From: Rhodocista pekingensis
Lineage (GTDB): Bacteria; Pseudomonadota; Alphaproteobacteria; Azospirillales; Azospirillaceae
Direction of reading: 5' to 3'
DNA length: 64,000 nt
NCBI RefSeq assembly: GCF_042665545.1
Contig: NZ_JBHTCM010000005.1
Coordinates: 1-64,000 of the forward strand
A program made the position numbers and the translations under genes. How positions within the stretch are numbered: the stretch's first letter is position 1; every line of letters starts with the position of its first letter. Of this stretch, positions 25,096 through 35,455 are shown one piece after another. The notes below the pieces were generated by a model. That model ran no database searches and was not told the DNA's origin. It was given only the letters and a program-made list of their open reading frames with translations.

Positions 25096-26085
25096 ATGAG
25101 CCAAGGCATCCAGCCCGGCCCCAACCGCGCCACCCATTTCCTGTTCGACCACAAGGTCTTCACCCTGGAAGGCGCGCGCTTCATCCTGTCCGCCACGACG
25201 GAGGAGCCGGTGATGCGCTTCCGCCTGGGCAAGAACGACGCGGAGGTCGCGCTCGACAAGCTCTGTGCGGAGTTCAACATCGACCCCAAGAGCTTCGACG
25301 GCCAGCTCCTGGACATGGCGGCGCGCGGGCTGAAATACGTCCGCCAGATCAAGCCCGGCGACAGCATCCCGAACGAGCTGCTGGACGGCACCGCCTCCTG
25401 GCGGGTGGATGAGAAGCACTACCAGATCGCCCGCGCCCGGCTGACGGTGCAGCTCGTCACCTGGATGACGGGCGGGGAGACGGTCATCACCAGCCTGGAG
25501 CATCTGGAACAGGTGGTCGGCGACCCGACCACCAAGGCCCGCGTCCATGACGCCTTCCGGATGATCGCGGACCGGCTCGCGCTCTCCGGCGATGTCGAGC
25601 AGGAGGTGGAGAAGCGGGTGGACCTGCTGGCGCAGGAACTGGCCTACATCGAGGGGCTGCGCGAGCGCATGCACCTGCTGGCGATGATCCGCCAGGGGCT
25701 GGAGACGGCGCACCGCATCTACAAGGCCGAGCGCACGATGCGGGAGGAGATCGTGCGGATGCAGACCCTCTGCCTGCCGCCGCTGGCGGACCTGGAGGCG
25801 CGCTTCGCCCAGGTCGATGCGCAGACCGGGGAGATCCTGGTCATGCTGCGCAAGTTCGAGCAGAACATCGCCTATATCCGGGAGATGCGCGACGACCTGC
25901 ACCAGTGCCTGATGCCCTGGGAGGAACTGCTGGAGGACTGGCAGGCCCTGCAAGGGGCGGAGATGCCGCCGCTCGACAAGGGCCCGGCGCTGGATGCGCT
26001 GCTGAAGAAGACCTACCACTTCCTGGCCCGGCGTTTCAGCCAGGCCAGCCAGTGGAAGCTCGCCAACCGCCGGCCGCCGAAATAG
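25096..26085 (+). CDS. Conserved-looking hypothetical protein with coiled-coil helices
   Basis: A 329-residue cytosolic protein that I do not recognise. The N-terminal 110 residues are mixed alpha/beta (HFLFDHKVFTLEGARFILSA, RFRLGKNDAEVALDKLCAEF). The rest is predicted long helices with heptad-like patterns: QEVEKRVDLLAQELAYIEGL, RMHLLAMIRQGLETAHRIYK, ARFAQVDAQTGEILVMLRKF, EQNIAYIREMRDDLHQCL. No catalytic motif or membrane segment is seen. Normal composition and clear amphipathic helices support coding. It stands alone between divergent and convergent genes. Confidence 0.8.
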   Translation: MSQGIQPGPNRATHFLFDHKVFTLEGARFILSATTEEPVMRFRLGKNDAEVALDKLCAEFNIDPKSFDGQLLDMAARGLKYVRQIKPGDSIPNELLDGTASWRVDEKHYQIARARLTVQLVTWMTGGETVITSLEHLEQVVGDPTTKARVHDAFRMIADRLALSGDVEQEVEKRVDLLAQELAYIEGLRERMHLLAMIRQGLETAHRIYKAERTMREEIVRMQTLCLPPLADLEARFAQVDAQTGEILVMLRKFEQNIAYIREMRDDLHQCLMPWEELLEDWQALQGAEMPPLDKGPALDALLKKTYHFLARRFSQASQWKLANRRPPK

Positions 26086-26128
26086 CGGCCGGCCCCGGCT
26101 TCAGCGCCCCGGCGTCAGCATCCGGGGC

Positions 26129-26668
26129 TCAGCGTCCGGGCGGGCGCCAGCGGCTTTCGGTCGGCGGCGTATCGTCGCCGCCCTCGCCCTCCAGCCGGTA
26201 GCGCTCCTCGCGCACCTCGACCCAGTCGCCCTCGATCACGTCGGGGCCGCCATGGGCGCGGCCGCCGGGCCGGCCGGCGCCGTCCAGCGGGCCGCCGGGC
26301 CGCATCCCGGCCGGGCCCGTGGTGACGACGACCATGTTCATCCGCCCGAACAGCCACGACCGCACCGGCGGCAGGAACAGCAGCAGGCCGGCGATGTCGG
26401 AGAGGAAGCCGGGGATCACCAGCAGCAGTCCGGCGAGCGCGAGGCAGAGCCCGTCGAACGCCTCCTGCACCGGTGGCTCGCCGCGGTCCAGGCGGTCCTG
26501 GGCGCGGCGCAGCGTGTCGATGCCGTGCCGCTTCAGCAGCCCGATGCCGACCAGCGCCGACAGCACCACCAGCAGCACCGTCGGCAGCACGCCGATGGCG
26601 CTGCCGACCCAGGCGAAGCCCGCGATCTCGGCCAGGGGAAGAAGCAGGAAGAAAAGAAGGAAGCGCAT
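26129..26668 (-). CDS. fxsA: FxsA-family membrane protein
   Basis: A 179-residue cytoplasmic membrane protein. The four hydrophobic segments (FLLFFLLLPLAEIAGFAWVG, VLLVVLSALVGIGLL, GLCLALAGLLLVIPGFLSDI and GLLLFLPPVRSWL) and the motif LVIPGFLSDIAGLLL are those of FxsA (YtzA), known for suppressing F-exclusion of phage T7 in E. coli. The C-terminal tail is longer and Gly/Pro-rich. AAGGAC lies before the ATG. It is divergent from the Tim44-like gene, an arrangement often seen in alphaproteobacteria. Confidence 0.92.
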   Translation of the reverse strand: MRFLLFFLLLPLAEIAGFAWVGSAIGVLPTVLLVVLSALVGIGLLKRHGIDTLRRAQDRLDRGEPPVQEAFDGLCLALAGLLLVIPGFLSDIAGLLLFLPPVRSWLFGRMNMVVVTTGPAGMRPGGPLDGAGRPGGRAHGGPDVIEGDWVEVREERYRLEGEGGDDTPPTESRWRPPGR

Positions 26669-27054
26669 GGGCGTCCTTGCTCAATTATGGGAAACGGCCT
26701 ATCTAACCGGAAAGCCGGTCGGGCTGGCAGGCGGTATTCCGCCCCGGTCGCCGCACCCGCCCCGACCTTTCCACCCGCTGCGGGGCCATGCCCTTCCGGG
26801 TCATGGTCCGCGGCACGGGGGTCCGGTGCCGGGGAAACGGCGCCAGGATACCGGCACCGGGGGATCGGGGACAGGACGGCAACACGGAACGTCCATCAGG
26901 AGTTAATGATCGGACGGGCAGGTTGAAAGGGGGACGGGTCCCCGGCATGCTCGGCCTCCGGCCGGTCACCGGCCCGACCACCAGGGGCCCGACCACCGGG
27001 CAAGCGGTCCCCGCCGGGGCCGTCCCGCAGAACCGAAGGTGGCAGGACACGCGC
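26669..27054. other. Divergent intergenic region between fxsA and the Tim44-like gene
   Basis: About 385 bases that must hold both promoters. There is an imperfect direct repeat of CCCGACCACC near 26975 and 26990. No gene or recognised operator could be supported. Confidence 0.4.
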
Positions 27055-27747
27055 ATGGGTGAAGGTTTCTATTTCTTCGACATCCTGATCTTCGGCATGG
27101 TCGCCGCGTTCCTGGTCTATCGCCTGCGCAGCGTCCTCGGGCGCCGCCATGGTGAGGAGCGGCAGCGCCCCAACCCCTTCACGCCCCCGCCGAAGGCCGG
27201 TCAGGCTCCCGCCCCGGCGGAGTCCGACAACGTGGTTCCGCTGCCCGACCGTGGCCGCCCGCCCGAGGCTCCGCCCCCGGTGGAGACGGGTCCGATCTCC
27301 CTGGAGGAAGGGGTGCGGCAGATCCGCGCGGCCGACCCGAACTTCAACGAGAAGTATTTCCTGCAAGGGGCCAAGGCCGCCTTCGAGATGATCGTGAAGG
27401 CCTTCGCCGACGGCGACACCGCCACCCTGCGGCCGCTGCTCGCGGACGATGTCTATGACGGCTTCGCCGAGGCGATCCGCAAGCGTCAGGCCGCCGGGGA
27501 GACGCGGGAGACCCGCATCACCGCCTTCGAGTCCATCGACCTGAAGGAAGCGCGGTTGGACGGCCGCCACGCCCTTGTCACCATCAAGTTCGTCACCCAT
27601 CAGATCGACTGCACGCTGAACGCCGATGGCGACGTGGTGGACGGCGATCCGGACGAGGCGATCGAGGTGGTGGACATCTGGACCTTCAGCCGCAACACCC
27701 GCTCGACGGACCCGAACTGGCTGCTGGTCGAAACCCGGGTGCCCTGA
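27055..27747 (+). CDS. Tim44-like domain protein (TimA type)
   Basis: A 230-residue inner-membrane-anchored protein. One N-terminal membrane segment (FDILIFGMVAAFLVYRLRSVL) is followed by a Pro-rich linker and a C-terminal Tim44-like domain (about 90-228: FLQGAKAAFEMIVKAFADGD, LRPLLADDVYDGF, RITAFESIDLKEARLDGR, DIWTFSRNTRSTDPNWLLVET). Tim44 of mitochondria tethers Hsp70 at the protein import channel; in Caulobacter TimA is inner-membrane but not linked to export. The role in bacteria is open. AGGA precedes the ATG. Confidence 0.9.
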   Translation: MGEGFYFFDILIFGMVAAFLVYRLRSVLGRRHGEERQRPNPFTPPPKAGQAPAPAESDNVVPLPDRGRPPEAPPPVETGPISLEEGVRQIRAADPNFNEKYFLQGAKAAFEMIVKAFADGDTATLRPLLADDVYDGFAEAIRKRQAAGETRETRITAFESIDLKEARLDGRHALVTIKFVTHQIDCTLNADGDVVDGDPDEAIEVVDIWTFSRNTRSTDPNWLLVETRVP

Positions 27748-27902
27748 ACGGGGTGCCCTGACGGGGCATCCGGCGCGCGCCGGGGCCGGCCTTCCGGTTC
27801 CAGCTCTGCCCCGGCTGCCGGTCCTGCCCCGCTATTGCCGCTTTCCCCCCGCGCCGGGCTTGGGTAGCTAAGGGACATCCTTCCCGCGACCCCGCCCGAG
27901 CC

Positions 27903-29111
<1,209 letters not shown>

Positions 29112-29160
29112 GGCGGGCGCCGGACAGCGGCGGCCCCGCGGCGGGCCGCCGTCCGCCCGC

Positions 29161-31269
29161 TCAGAACCGGTAGCTCAGGGTGCCGAAGACGGTCCGCTCC
29201 GCCCCCATGAAGCAGTCGCCGCGGGCGAGGCAGGACGAATAGTAGTCCTTGCCCAGCAGGTTCGTGGCGTTCAGCGAGAGCTGCCAGTTCCGCCAGGTCA
29301 CCTCGGCCAGCGCGTCCACCAGCGTGTAGGAGGGGGTGCGCAGGCCGTCGGGGAAGGCCGCCCCGTAGGAGCGGCTGGCGCCCGAATGGCGCACGCCGCC
29401 GCCCAGCCGGAGGCTGGCCTCGTTGCCGAGGTCGAGCGTCTTCGTCGCCCAGAGCGAGGCGTTGTGCTTCGGCACGTTTTCGAGCTGGGTGCCTTCCTCC
29501 TCGATCTCCGCCTTGGTGTAGCTGTAGCTGGCGATGATCTCGTAGTTCCCCGGCAGCAGCCGGCTCGCCTCCACCTCGAAGCCCTTGGAGGTGAGCGAGC
29601 CCGCCTGGGTCTGGTCGAATGGGTCCGGCGTCGTCGGATCGTCCACCGGCCGGTTGCTCTCCTTGATGTGGTAGCCGGTCAGGGTCAGCAGGGTGGCATC
29701 GTCGGGGTGGAATTTGATGCCGGCCTCGTACTGGCGGCCGCGCTTGGGATCGAAGGCCCCGCCGTCGCTGGCGGTGCCGGAGATCGGCTCGAACGATTCC
29801 GTGTAGCTGACGAAGGGGGAGACGCCGGTCAGCACCTCCACGATCAGCCCGGCGCGCAGCGAGGTGGCCTCCGCCTCCTCCGTCGGGCTGCCGGCGTTGC
29901 TCGTGCGGACCCGGTCGCGCCGGCCGCCCAGCACGACCGAGGCCCGGTCCCACAGCCGGATCTGGTCCTGCACATAGAAGCCGAGCTGCTTCTGCGCCAC
30001 GTCCTCGCGGCTGTCGGAGGCGGGCAGGCCGCCGCCGAAGTCGGACAGGGCGTCGTAGTCCGGAGCGTAGATGTCGATGATCTCGTAGCCGTAGCCGCCC
30101 GTCTTGCGGACATGGTTCCAGCTGTAGTCCACGCCGGCCAGGACGACATGTTCCACCGCCGCGCCGGTGTTGAAATCGACGCGCAGATTGTTGTCGGTGG
30201 AGAAGATGTCCATCCGCGCCCTGCTGCCGTCGGCATAGAGCCCGATCAGGCGCCGGGCGGGGTCCAGGTAGGGGTTTGTCGGGTTGGCGTAGCTGTCGGG
30301 ATAGTGGGTCAGATAGGTCAGGTCGCTGTCCACGTAGCGCGCGCGCAGGTTCATCCGGACCCGGTCGGTGAAGCGGTGCTCCACGATGCCGGTGCCCTGG
30401 CGCAGCCGCCCGTCATAGCGGTCCCAGCCCGGCTTGCCGATGAACAGGCTGTCCGGCAGCCGGCCGTTCGGGTTCGGCAGCAGGGTGCCGACCACCGGCA
30501 GGAACTGGGAGGTGGAGCCGCCGTCATCCTCCTGGTACAGGCCGATCAGGGTGATGTCGGTGTCCGGCCCCGGCTGCCAGCGCACGGACGGCGCCAGCAG
30601 GGTGCGGTCGTCGGGCACATGGTCGGTCTGGGTGCCCGACTCCCGGACGCGGGCCACCAGCCGCCCGGCCAGTCCGGGGGCCAGCGTCCCGGTCACGTCG
30701 GCCAGCGCCTCCTTGCGGTCGAAGGAGCCGTAGCGCAGCGACACCTCGCCCCCCGTCTCGAACCGCGGCGTCTTGGAGACCAGATTGACCAGCCCGCCCA
30801 GCGAGGTGGTGCCGAACAGCACCGAGGCCGGGCCGCGCACCACCTCCACCTGGGAGAAGGTGTAGGGGTCGGCGCGGATGCTGGCGTAGTAGCTGAACAG
30901 GTCGCGCATGCCGTCGCGGAACTGCAACGGGTTGGTGCCGCGGATGAAGCCGCTGTCCACCCGGCTGTCCGGCCCGTAAGGATTGGCCTGCACGCCGGCG
31001 ACATAGCGCAGCGTGTCCGCGACGGAGAGCGCGCCCTGCGCCTGATACAGCTCGGCCGGGACGATGCTGATCGGCTGCGGCGTCTCGATCACGGGGAGGT
31101 CGGTCTTGGTCGCGGCACCGCTGCGCTGGCGTGCGCCGGTGACGATGATCTCGTCGATCGCGCGGTCGGCCGCTCTGTCCTGTCCGGTCGCCGCCGTCTC
31201 CTGCGCCGACGCGGGTGCCGACGCCGCCAGCACCGCCAACGCGGCGCCCAGCCACCAGGTCTTCTGCAT
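29161..31269 (-). CDS. TonB-dependent siderophore receptor
   Basis: A 702-residue outer-membrane receptor. A 22-residue signal peptide (ending SAPASAQ) is followed by a TonB box-like EIIVTGARQ, the plug domain (TPQPISIVPAELYQAQGA, VVRGPASVLFGTTSLGGLVNL) and a 22-strand barrel that ends in the required aromatic residue (FGTLSYRF). The sequence type is that of ferric hydroxamate/ferrichrome-type receptors (FhuA, FoxA, FiuA), so a hydroxamate siderophore is the best guess. There are two cysteines near the C-terminus (SSCLARGDCF) that may form a loop disulfide. A Fur box lies 85 bases upstream. Confidence 0.93.
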   Translation of the reverse strand: MQKTWWLGAALAVLAASAPASAQETAATGQDRAADRAIDEIIVTGARQRSGAATKTDLPVIETPQPISIVPAELYQAQGALSVADTLRYVAGVQANPYGPDSRVDSGFIRGTNPLQFRDGMRDLFSYYASIRADPYTFSQVEVVRGPASVLFGTTSLGGLVNLVSKTPRFETGGEVSLRYGSFDRKEALADVTGTLAPGLAGRLVARVRESGTQTDHVPDDRTLLAPSVRWQPGPDTDITLIGLYQEDDGGSTSQFLPVVGTLLPNPNGRLPDSLFIGKPGWDRYDGRLRQGTGIVEHRFTDRVRMNLRARYVDSDLTYLTHYPDSYANPTNPYLDPARRLIGLYADGSRARMDIFSTDNNLRVDFNTGAAVEHVVLAGVDYSWNHVRKTGGYGYEIIDIYAPDYDALSDFGGGLPASDSREDVAQKQLGFYVQDQIRLWDRASVVLGGRRDRVRTSNAGSPTEEAEATSLRAGLIVEVLTGVSPFVSYTESFEPISGTASDGGAFDPKRGRQYEAGIKFHPDDATLLTLTGYHIKESNRPVDDPTTPDPFDQTQAGSLTSKGFEVEASRLLPGNYEIIASYSYTKAEIEEEGTQLENVPKHNASLWATKTLDLGNEASLRLGGGVRHSGASRSYGAAFPDGLRTPSYTLVDALAEVTWRNWQLSLNATNLLGKDYYSSCLARGDCFMGAERTVFGTLSYRF

Positions 31270-31353
31270 CTCTCCCCCTCCGGGATTCTCGGATCGTCCA
31301 TTCCTGGATCGACGCGGGGGCTGCGGCCGCCCGCCTCACGGCAGGGGCTATAG

Positions 31354-31368
31354 TGATAATTATTCTCA
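31354..31368. promoter_or_regulatory. Fur box upstream of the TonB receptor
   Basis: TGATAATTATTCTCA matches the 7-1-7 Fur/Irr-type inverted repeat (TGATAAT-N-ATTATCA) with one mismatch. It is the only AT-rich stretch in the gap and sits 85 bases upstream of the receptor gene, the position for iron repression. Confidence 0.75.
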
Positions 31369-31436
31369 TACGCAACGACCAAAACGGGCCGCCCGAGCCG
31401 TCCGGCGCGCCGGGCCGTCCCCGCCGCCGGGCCGGA

Positions 31437-32510
31437 TCAGGCCGCGCCGGCGCTGCGCTCGATGGCGTTGATGTGGTCGAGGCCCGGCAGGATCTCGGAG
31501 CGCACGAACTCCACCCGCTTCTGCGGGCCGCCGCCGCCGTGGGGGAAGCGGTCCCGCCAGAGCGCCATCTTCACCGCCAGCCCGCAGAGCACGCCGCCGA
31601 TGGTGACATGGTGGCTCTCGATCTGGTGCCGCACGGTGCGGAAGCTGTCGGCGCTGATGTCGGTCCAGAAATCCTTGCTGCGGCGGTCGAACGCCTCGAA
31701 CCGGCCGGTGATGGAGGTGGTGATGCCGGTCAGCTTCGACTGCACCTCCGACAGCATCTTCATCATCTGCCGGTCGCGGGAGATCAGCTCGCTGTCCGCC
31801 GCGTCCAGGGCCCACTTCATGAACCGCTGCACGTCCGGCACGATACCGTCCAGGCAGCTCCGGAAATAGGCCAGCGACAGGAAGGTGTCGCCGTACTCCT
31901 CCAGGAAGTCGGGGATGTCCTGCAAGCCGACCTTCAGCTTGTCGGAGAGCATCCGCAGGTTCCGCAGCGCCTCGTCCCGGTCGGGGTTGGCCAGCATCTT
32001 CAGGATGTCGGAGACGTCGTCGATGCTCCGCTCCTCGCCGCCATAGACCTGCTGCAACAAGGGCCGGGTGAAATGCTTCATGTAGCCGGTCAGTTCCGAC
32101 CGCTTGCTCTCGGAGAGGCGCAGGTGCCGCTCGTCGTTGACCGGGATGCCGATCCGGCGCAGCTCCTTACGCAGGGTGTAGATGTCGAAGCTGTTCAGCC
32201 GGACCAGCTTGCCGACCTGCACCAGATCGGTGCGCAGCTCCTTCTTGTGCGTGGGGAACAGCGAGCCGAGATGGTCGGTGCTGACCTGGCCGCTGCCGGA
32301 CTGGCGGTCGTGGAACAGCTCGACCACCGTTTCCAGGCGCGCGTTCTTGATCAGCTTGGCCCGGCGCAGGCCGGGCGTGGCGATCGGCAGCATGCCCAGC
32401 GGCAGGATGTGCAGCGCGTCCCGCGACTCGTCGTCGAAGACAAGTCCGTCACGGTCCTCGGGCCGGTCCTCGGCGGTACCGGGGGTTGCGGAAGCGTCGC
32501 TGTCGGTCAT
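31437..32510 (-). CDS. Hypothetical cytosolic protein, long helical
   Basis: A 357-residue protein that I do not recognise. It has no signal or membrane segment except a mildly hydrophobic patch near the end (HHVTIGGVLCGLAVKMALW). It is rich in charged helices (ARLETVVELFHDRQSG, LRKELRRIGIPVNDERHLRL, DDVSDILKMLANPDRDEALR, FLEEYGDTFLSLAYFRSCLDG). The composition suggests a well-folded, conserved protein. It is divergent from the histidine kinase, so the two may be functionally related. Confidence 0.8.
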   Translation of the reverse strand: MTDSDASATPGTAEDRPEDRDGLVFDDESRDALHILPLGMLPIATPGLRRAKLIKNARLETVVELFHDRQSGSGQVSTDHLGSLFPTHKKELRTDLVQVGKLVRLNSFDIYTLRKELRRIGIPVNDERHLRLSESKRSELTGYMKHFTRPLLQQVYGGEERSIDDVSDILKMLANPDRDEALRNLRMLSDKLKVGLQDIPDFLEEYGDTFLSLAYFRSCLDGIVPDVQRFMKWALDAADSELISRDRQMMKMLSEVQSKLTGITTSITGRFEAFDRRSKDFWTDISADSFRTVRHQIESHHVTIGGVLCGLAVKMALWRDRFPHGGGGPQKRVEFVRSEILPGLDHINAIERSAGAA

Positions 32511-32798
32511 CGCTGAAAGGTTGCTGCGGTGGCGTCGGGGGGCAATCCCAACTTAAGGATAGGACATTCCGACCCTCCGCGTCCCCCTCTGCATGCGCTT
32601 GAACTGTTGAATATTCATCGAACGGCGGTCGGAGGGGCGGTTCTCCAATGTTCCGAATATATCCCTCCGATATTTTTCATTCTTCCGTTTGCAGAACAGG
32701 GGTGCTGTCGCCTAAATTGGTTGGTCATTCGGGGTGGCTTTATTGCAAGGGGCGGTCCGGCCGGGTGGGGAAATCCGGGGACCGGTCAGGAGGGATGC
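32511..32798. other. AT-richer divergent region before the histidine kinase
   Basis: About 290 bases, visibly richer in A/T than the surroundings (around 32600-32690), as expected for promoters of the divergent unknown gene and the kinase. No known operator was recognised. Confidence 0.4.
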
Positions 32799-35255
32799 AT
32801 GCGCGCAGCCCTGTTCGGGGCGCTGATCATGCTGGCGACGCTCCAGTTCATCGGCACGGGGTCCGATATCCAGGCGGAGCTGCGGGACTGGCGCGCGGCG
32901 CGGTCGGTGATCGAGCTGAAACGCATCAGCACCGATCTGCTGCTGGGTATCCGCGACTTCGCCCTGGAGCGCTCGGTCGGTCTCTCGGCCCTGACCTCGC
33001 CCGACCCCGTGTCGGCCGAGGTGCAGCGGACGCTGGCCGACCACCGCAGCATCGTCAACCTGCACATCGAACAGGCGCTGTCGCAGCTCCGCCAGCGTAC
33101 CGACGGCGCCGTGCCGGCGCTGGCGGACGAGCTGGCGGCAGCCTTCGGGCGGGTGGAGGCGGTGCGCCGCCGCCTGGATGCGGCGATCACCCTGCCGGCG
33201 GCCGAGCGCGAGCCGGGCTTGCGCGATATCTGGCTGGAGTCGGTGAACGCCCAGGCCGAGTCCATGCACCGCATCCTGATCGCGCTGAACCAGCCGGCGC
33301 TGGCCCGCGGCGGCCAGGCCGTGCCGCTGGAGCTGCTGATCGCGGAGGGGCTGCGCCTGCGTGAGGAGGCCGGCCGCGACATCCTGACCCTGATCCGGGC
33401 CGAAGCCCTTCCGCCGATCCTGACGCCGGACCGGCGCGCCGCCCTGGATCAGGCCGGCCAGCGCCTGACCCTGCGTTTCGAGCGCACCCGCGAACTGGTG
33501 GAACAGACCGGCGATCCGCTGCTGGCCGATGCCTTCGACCGGGCGCAGAATCTGTTCCTGACCAGCTACTTCGCGGAACGCGCCCGGCTTCTGGCCCAGG
33601 TGCCGGGCGAGCCGGGCACGCTGCCGGCGGCGGCCACCGCCGGGCTGAACGCCGTCACCGACCTGTTGAGCGCCGCCATGGACCGCGCCGACAAGGCGGC
33701 GCTGGCGCGGCAGACCGAGTCGGTGCGCCTGCTGGGCATGTCGGCGCTGGAGATGCTGGCCGCCTTCGTGGCCACGCTGATCGCCGTCGGCGTGGTGCAT
33801 TTCCGGGTGCTGGCCCCGATCGTGCGGCTGACCCGCAGCATGCGCCAGCTTGCCGACGGCGATCTGGAGGCGGAGGTGCCGGTCCCCGACCGGCATGACG
33901 AGATCGGCGAGATGGCGCGGGCCGTTTCCGTCTTCAAGCGCAACGCCCATCAGCTCGCGGTGGACAACCGCGAACGGGAGCGCGCCGAGCGGATGCTGAC
34001 GGTGGAGCGCGAGATCCTGGAGCTGACCGCCAGCCGCGCCCCGCAGGAGCGCATCCTCCAGAGCGTCTGCGAGGGCGTGGAGCGGCAGGTGGAGGGCAGC
34101 GCCTGCTCCATCATGCTGCTGGAGCCGGACGGCATCCATCTGCGCATCGGCGCCGCCCCGCACCTGCCGACCGGCTTCCTGGCCGCCGTGGACGGAGTCG
34201 CCGTCGGTCCTGGCGTCGGCTCCTGCGGTCCGGCCATCTATGACCGGCGGCCGATCGTCACCACCGACATGGAGGCCGATCCCAACTGGCAGAGCTTCCG
34301 CCCCGCCCTGGCCGGATCGGGTCTGCGGGCCTGCTGGTCGCTGCCGATCCTGACGGCGGACGGCAAGCCGCTGGGCGCCTTCGCCGTCTACCACACCAGC
34401 GCCCGCGGTCCCGACGAGCGGGAGATGGAGATGGCCCGGCGGGCCAGCCATCTGGCCGCCATCGCCATCGCCAGCCATGAGGCCGAGCGCCTGCTGGAGC
34501 AGGCCAAGGCGGCGGCCGAACTGGGCAGCCGCACCAAGAGCGAGTTCCTGGCCAACATGAGCCACGAACTGCGCACGCCGCTGAACGCCATCATCGGCTT
34601 CGCCGAGGTGCTGGAGAGCGAGCTGAAGCAGCAGGGCAGCCCGATCGCCAAGGCCGGCTATGCCAGCGACATCGCCGCCAGCGGCCGGCACCTGCTGAAC
34701 CTGATCAACGACATCCTGGACGTCTCCAAGATGGAGGCGGGCAAGGTCGAGCTGCGCGAGCGCATCTGCGATCCGGGCGAACTGCTGGCCGGCTGCGAGC
34801 GCATCGTCCGCGCGCGCGCCATGGAGCGGCGCATCGACCTCCGGCTGGAGGTGCCGCCGGGCCTGCCGCCGGTGCTGGTGGACGACGTGAAGTTCAAGCA
34901 GATCGTCCTGAACCTGCTGTCCAACGCCATCAAGTTCACCGCCCCCAGCGGCTCGGTGCGGGTGAAGGTGCAGGCCGACCCGGCCCGCGGCCTGACCATT
35001 GCCGTCAGCGACACCGGCATCGGCATCCGGGCCGAGGATCTGGAGAAGGTCTTCATCCCCTTCAACCAGGTGGACAACATCTATGCCCGGATCAATCCGG
35101 GGACCGGGCTGGGGCTGGCCCTGTCGCGCGGGCTGGCGGAGCTGCATGGCGGCCAGCTCTCGATCGAGAGCGTGTTCGGGGAGGGCACCACCGCCACCCT
35201 GCGGCTGCCGCCGTCGCGGCTGCTGACCGCCGATCTGGCCGACGTGCGGGGCTAG
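32799..35255 (+). CDS. Membrane histidine kinase with HAMP and GAF domains
   Basis: An 818-residue sensor kinase. The N-terminus has a first membrane segment (ALFGALIMLATLQFIG), a large helical periplasmic sensor (about 20-325, nitrate/MCP-like four-helix type), a second segment (ALEMLAAFVATLIAVGVVHF), HAMP (LTRSMRQLADGDLEAEV), a GAF domain (about 410-560, GSACSIMLLEPDGIHLRIGA), HisKA with the phospho-His in EFLANMSHELRTPLNAIIGF, and HATPase with NLLSNAIKFT, DTGIGI and GTGLGLALS. AGGAGGG lies four bases before the ATG. No response regulator gene is adjacent, so its partner is elsewhere. The stop codon lies inside the first of a row of palindromic repeats. Confidence 0.93.
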   Translation: MRAALFGALIMLATLQFIGTGSDIQAELRDWRAARSVIELKRISTDLLLGIRDFALERSVGLSALTSPDPVSAEVQRTLADHRSIVNLHIEQALSQLRQRTDGAVPALADELAAAFGRVEAVRRRLDAAITLPAAEREPGLRDIWLESVNAQAESMHRILIALNQPALARGGQAVPLELLIAEGLRLREEAGRDILTLIRAEALPPILTPDRRAALDQAGQRLTLRFERTRELVEQTGDPLLADAFDRAQNLFLTSYFAERARLLAQVPGEPGTLPAAATAGLNAVTDLLSAAMDRADKAALARQTESVRLLGMSALEMLAAFVATLIAVGVVHFRVLAPIVRLTRSMRQLADGDLEAEVPVPDRHDEIGEMARAVSVFKRNAHQLAVDNRERERAERMLTVEREILELTASRAPQERILQSVCEGVERQVEGSACSIMLLEPDGIHLRIGAAPHLPTGFLAAVDGVAVGPGVGSCGPAIYDRRPIVTTDMEADPNWQSFRPALAGSGLRACWSLPILTADGKPLGAFAVYHTSARGPDEREMEMARRASHLAAIAIASHEAERLLEQAKAAAELGSRTKSEFLANMSHELRTPLNAIIGFAEVLESELKQQGSPIAKAGYASDIAASGRHLLNLINDILDVSKMEAGKVELRERICDPGELLAGCERIVRARAMERRIDLRLEVPPGLPPVLVDDVKFKQIVLNLLSNAIKFTAPSGSVRVKVQADPARGLTIAVSDTGIGIRAEDLEKVFIPFNQVDNIYARINPGTGLGLALSRGLAELHGGQLSIESVFGEGTTATLRLPPSRLLTADLADVRG

Positions 35256-35340
35256 CCCCGCACGCCCCCTGCCCTTTGCGGGGCTAGCCCCGCACGCACC
35301 CTGCCCTGTGCGGGGTTAGCCCCGCACGCGCTTCCCTGCA
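35243..35340. repeat. Tandem palindromic repeats at the 3' end of the kinase gene
   Basis: Three copies of a 32-bp unit that centres on the palindrome GTGCGGGGCTAGCCCCGCAC: 35243-35264, 35277-35294 and 35308-35327 (third with one change), joined by a CACGCACCCTGCCCT-like spacer, with a degenerate fourth partial copy ending near 35350. The first copy contains the kinase stop codon. Each copy can form a strong hairpin without a T-run. This looks like a BIME/REP-type array or a transcript 3' end stabiliser. Confidence 0.85.
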
Positions 35341-35455
35341 CGGGGCTTCCCGGGCGCGGGCTTCCGCTCCGACGGCGGCATGCTATCGTGGCGGTGCCTG
35401 CCCCGCCGTGCCCCGCGCCTCTTCCGCCGGGGCCGCCACCGCCCGGAAGCCCGCC

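Noticed and set aside
32712..35147. An 811-residue antisense frame across the histidine kinase gene
   Set aside because: Composition is dominated by Gln, His, Arg and Gly; the kinase on the other strand has complete domains.
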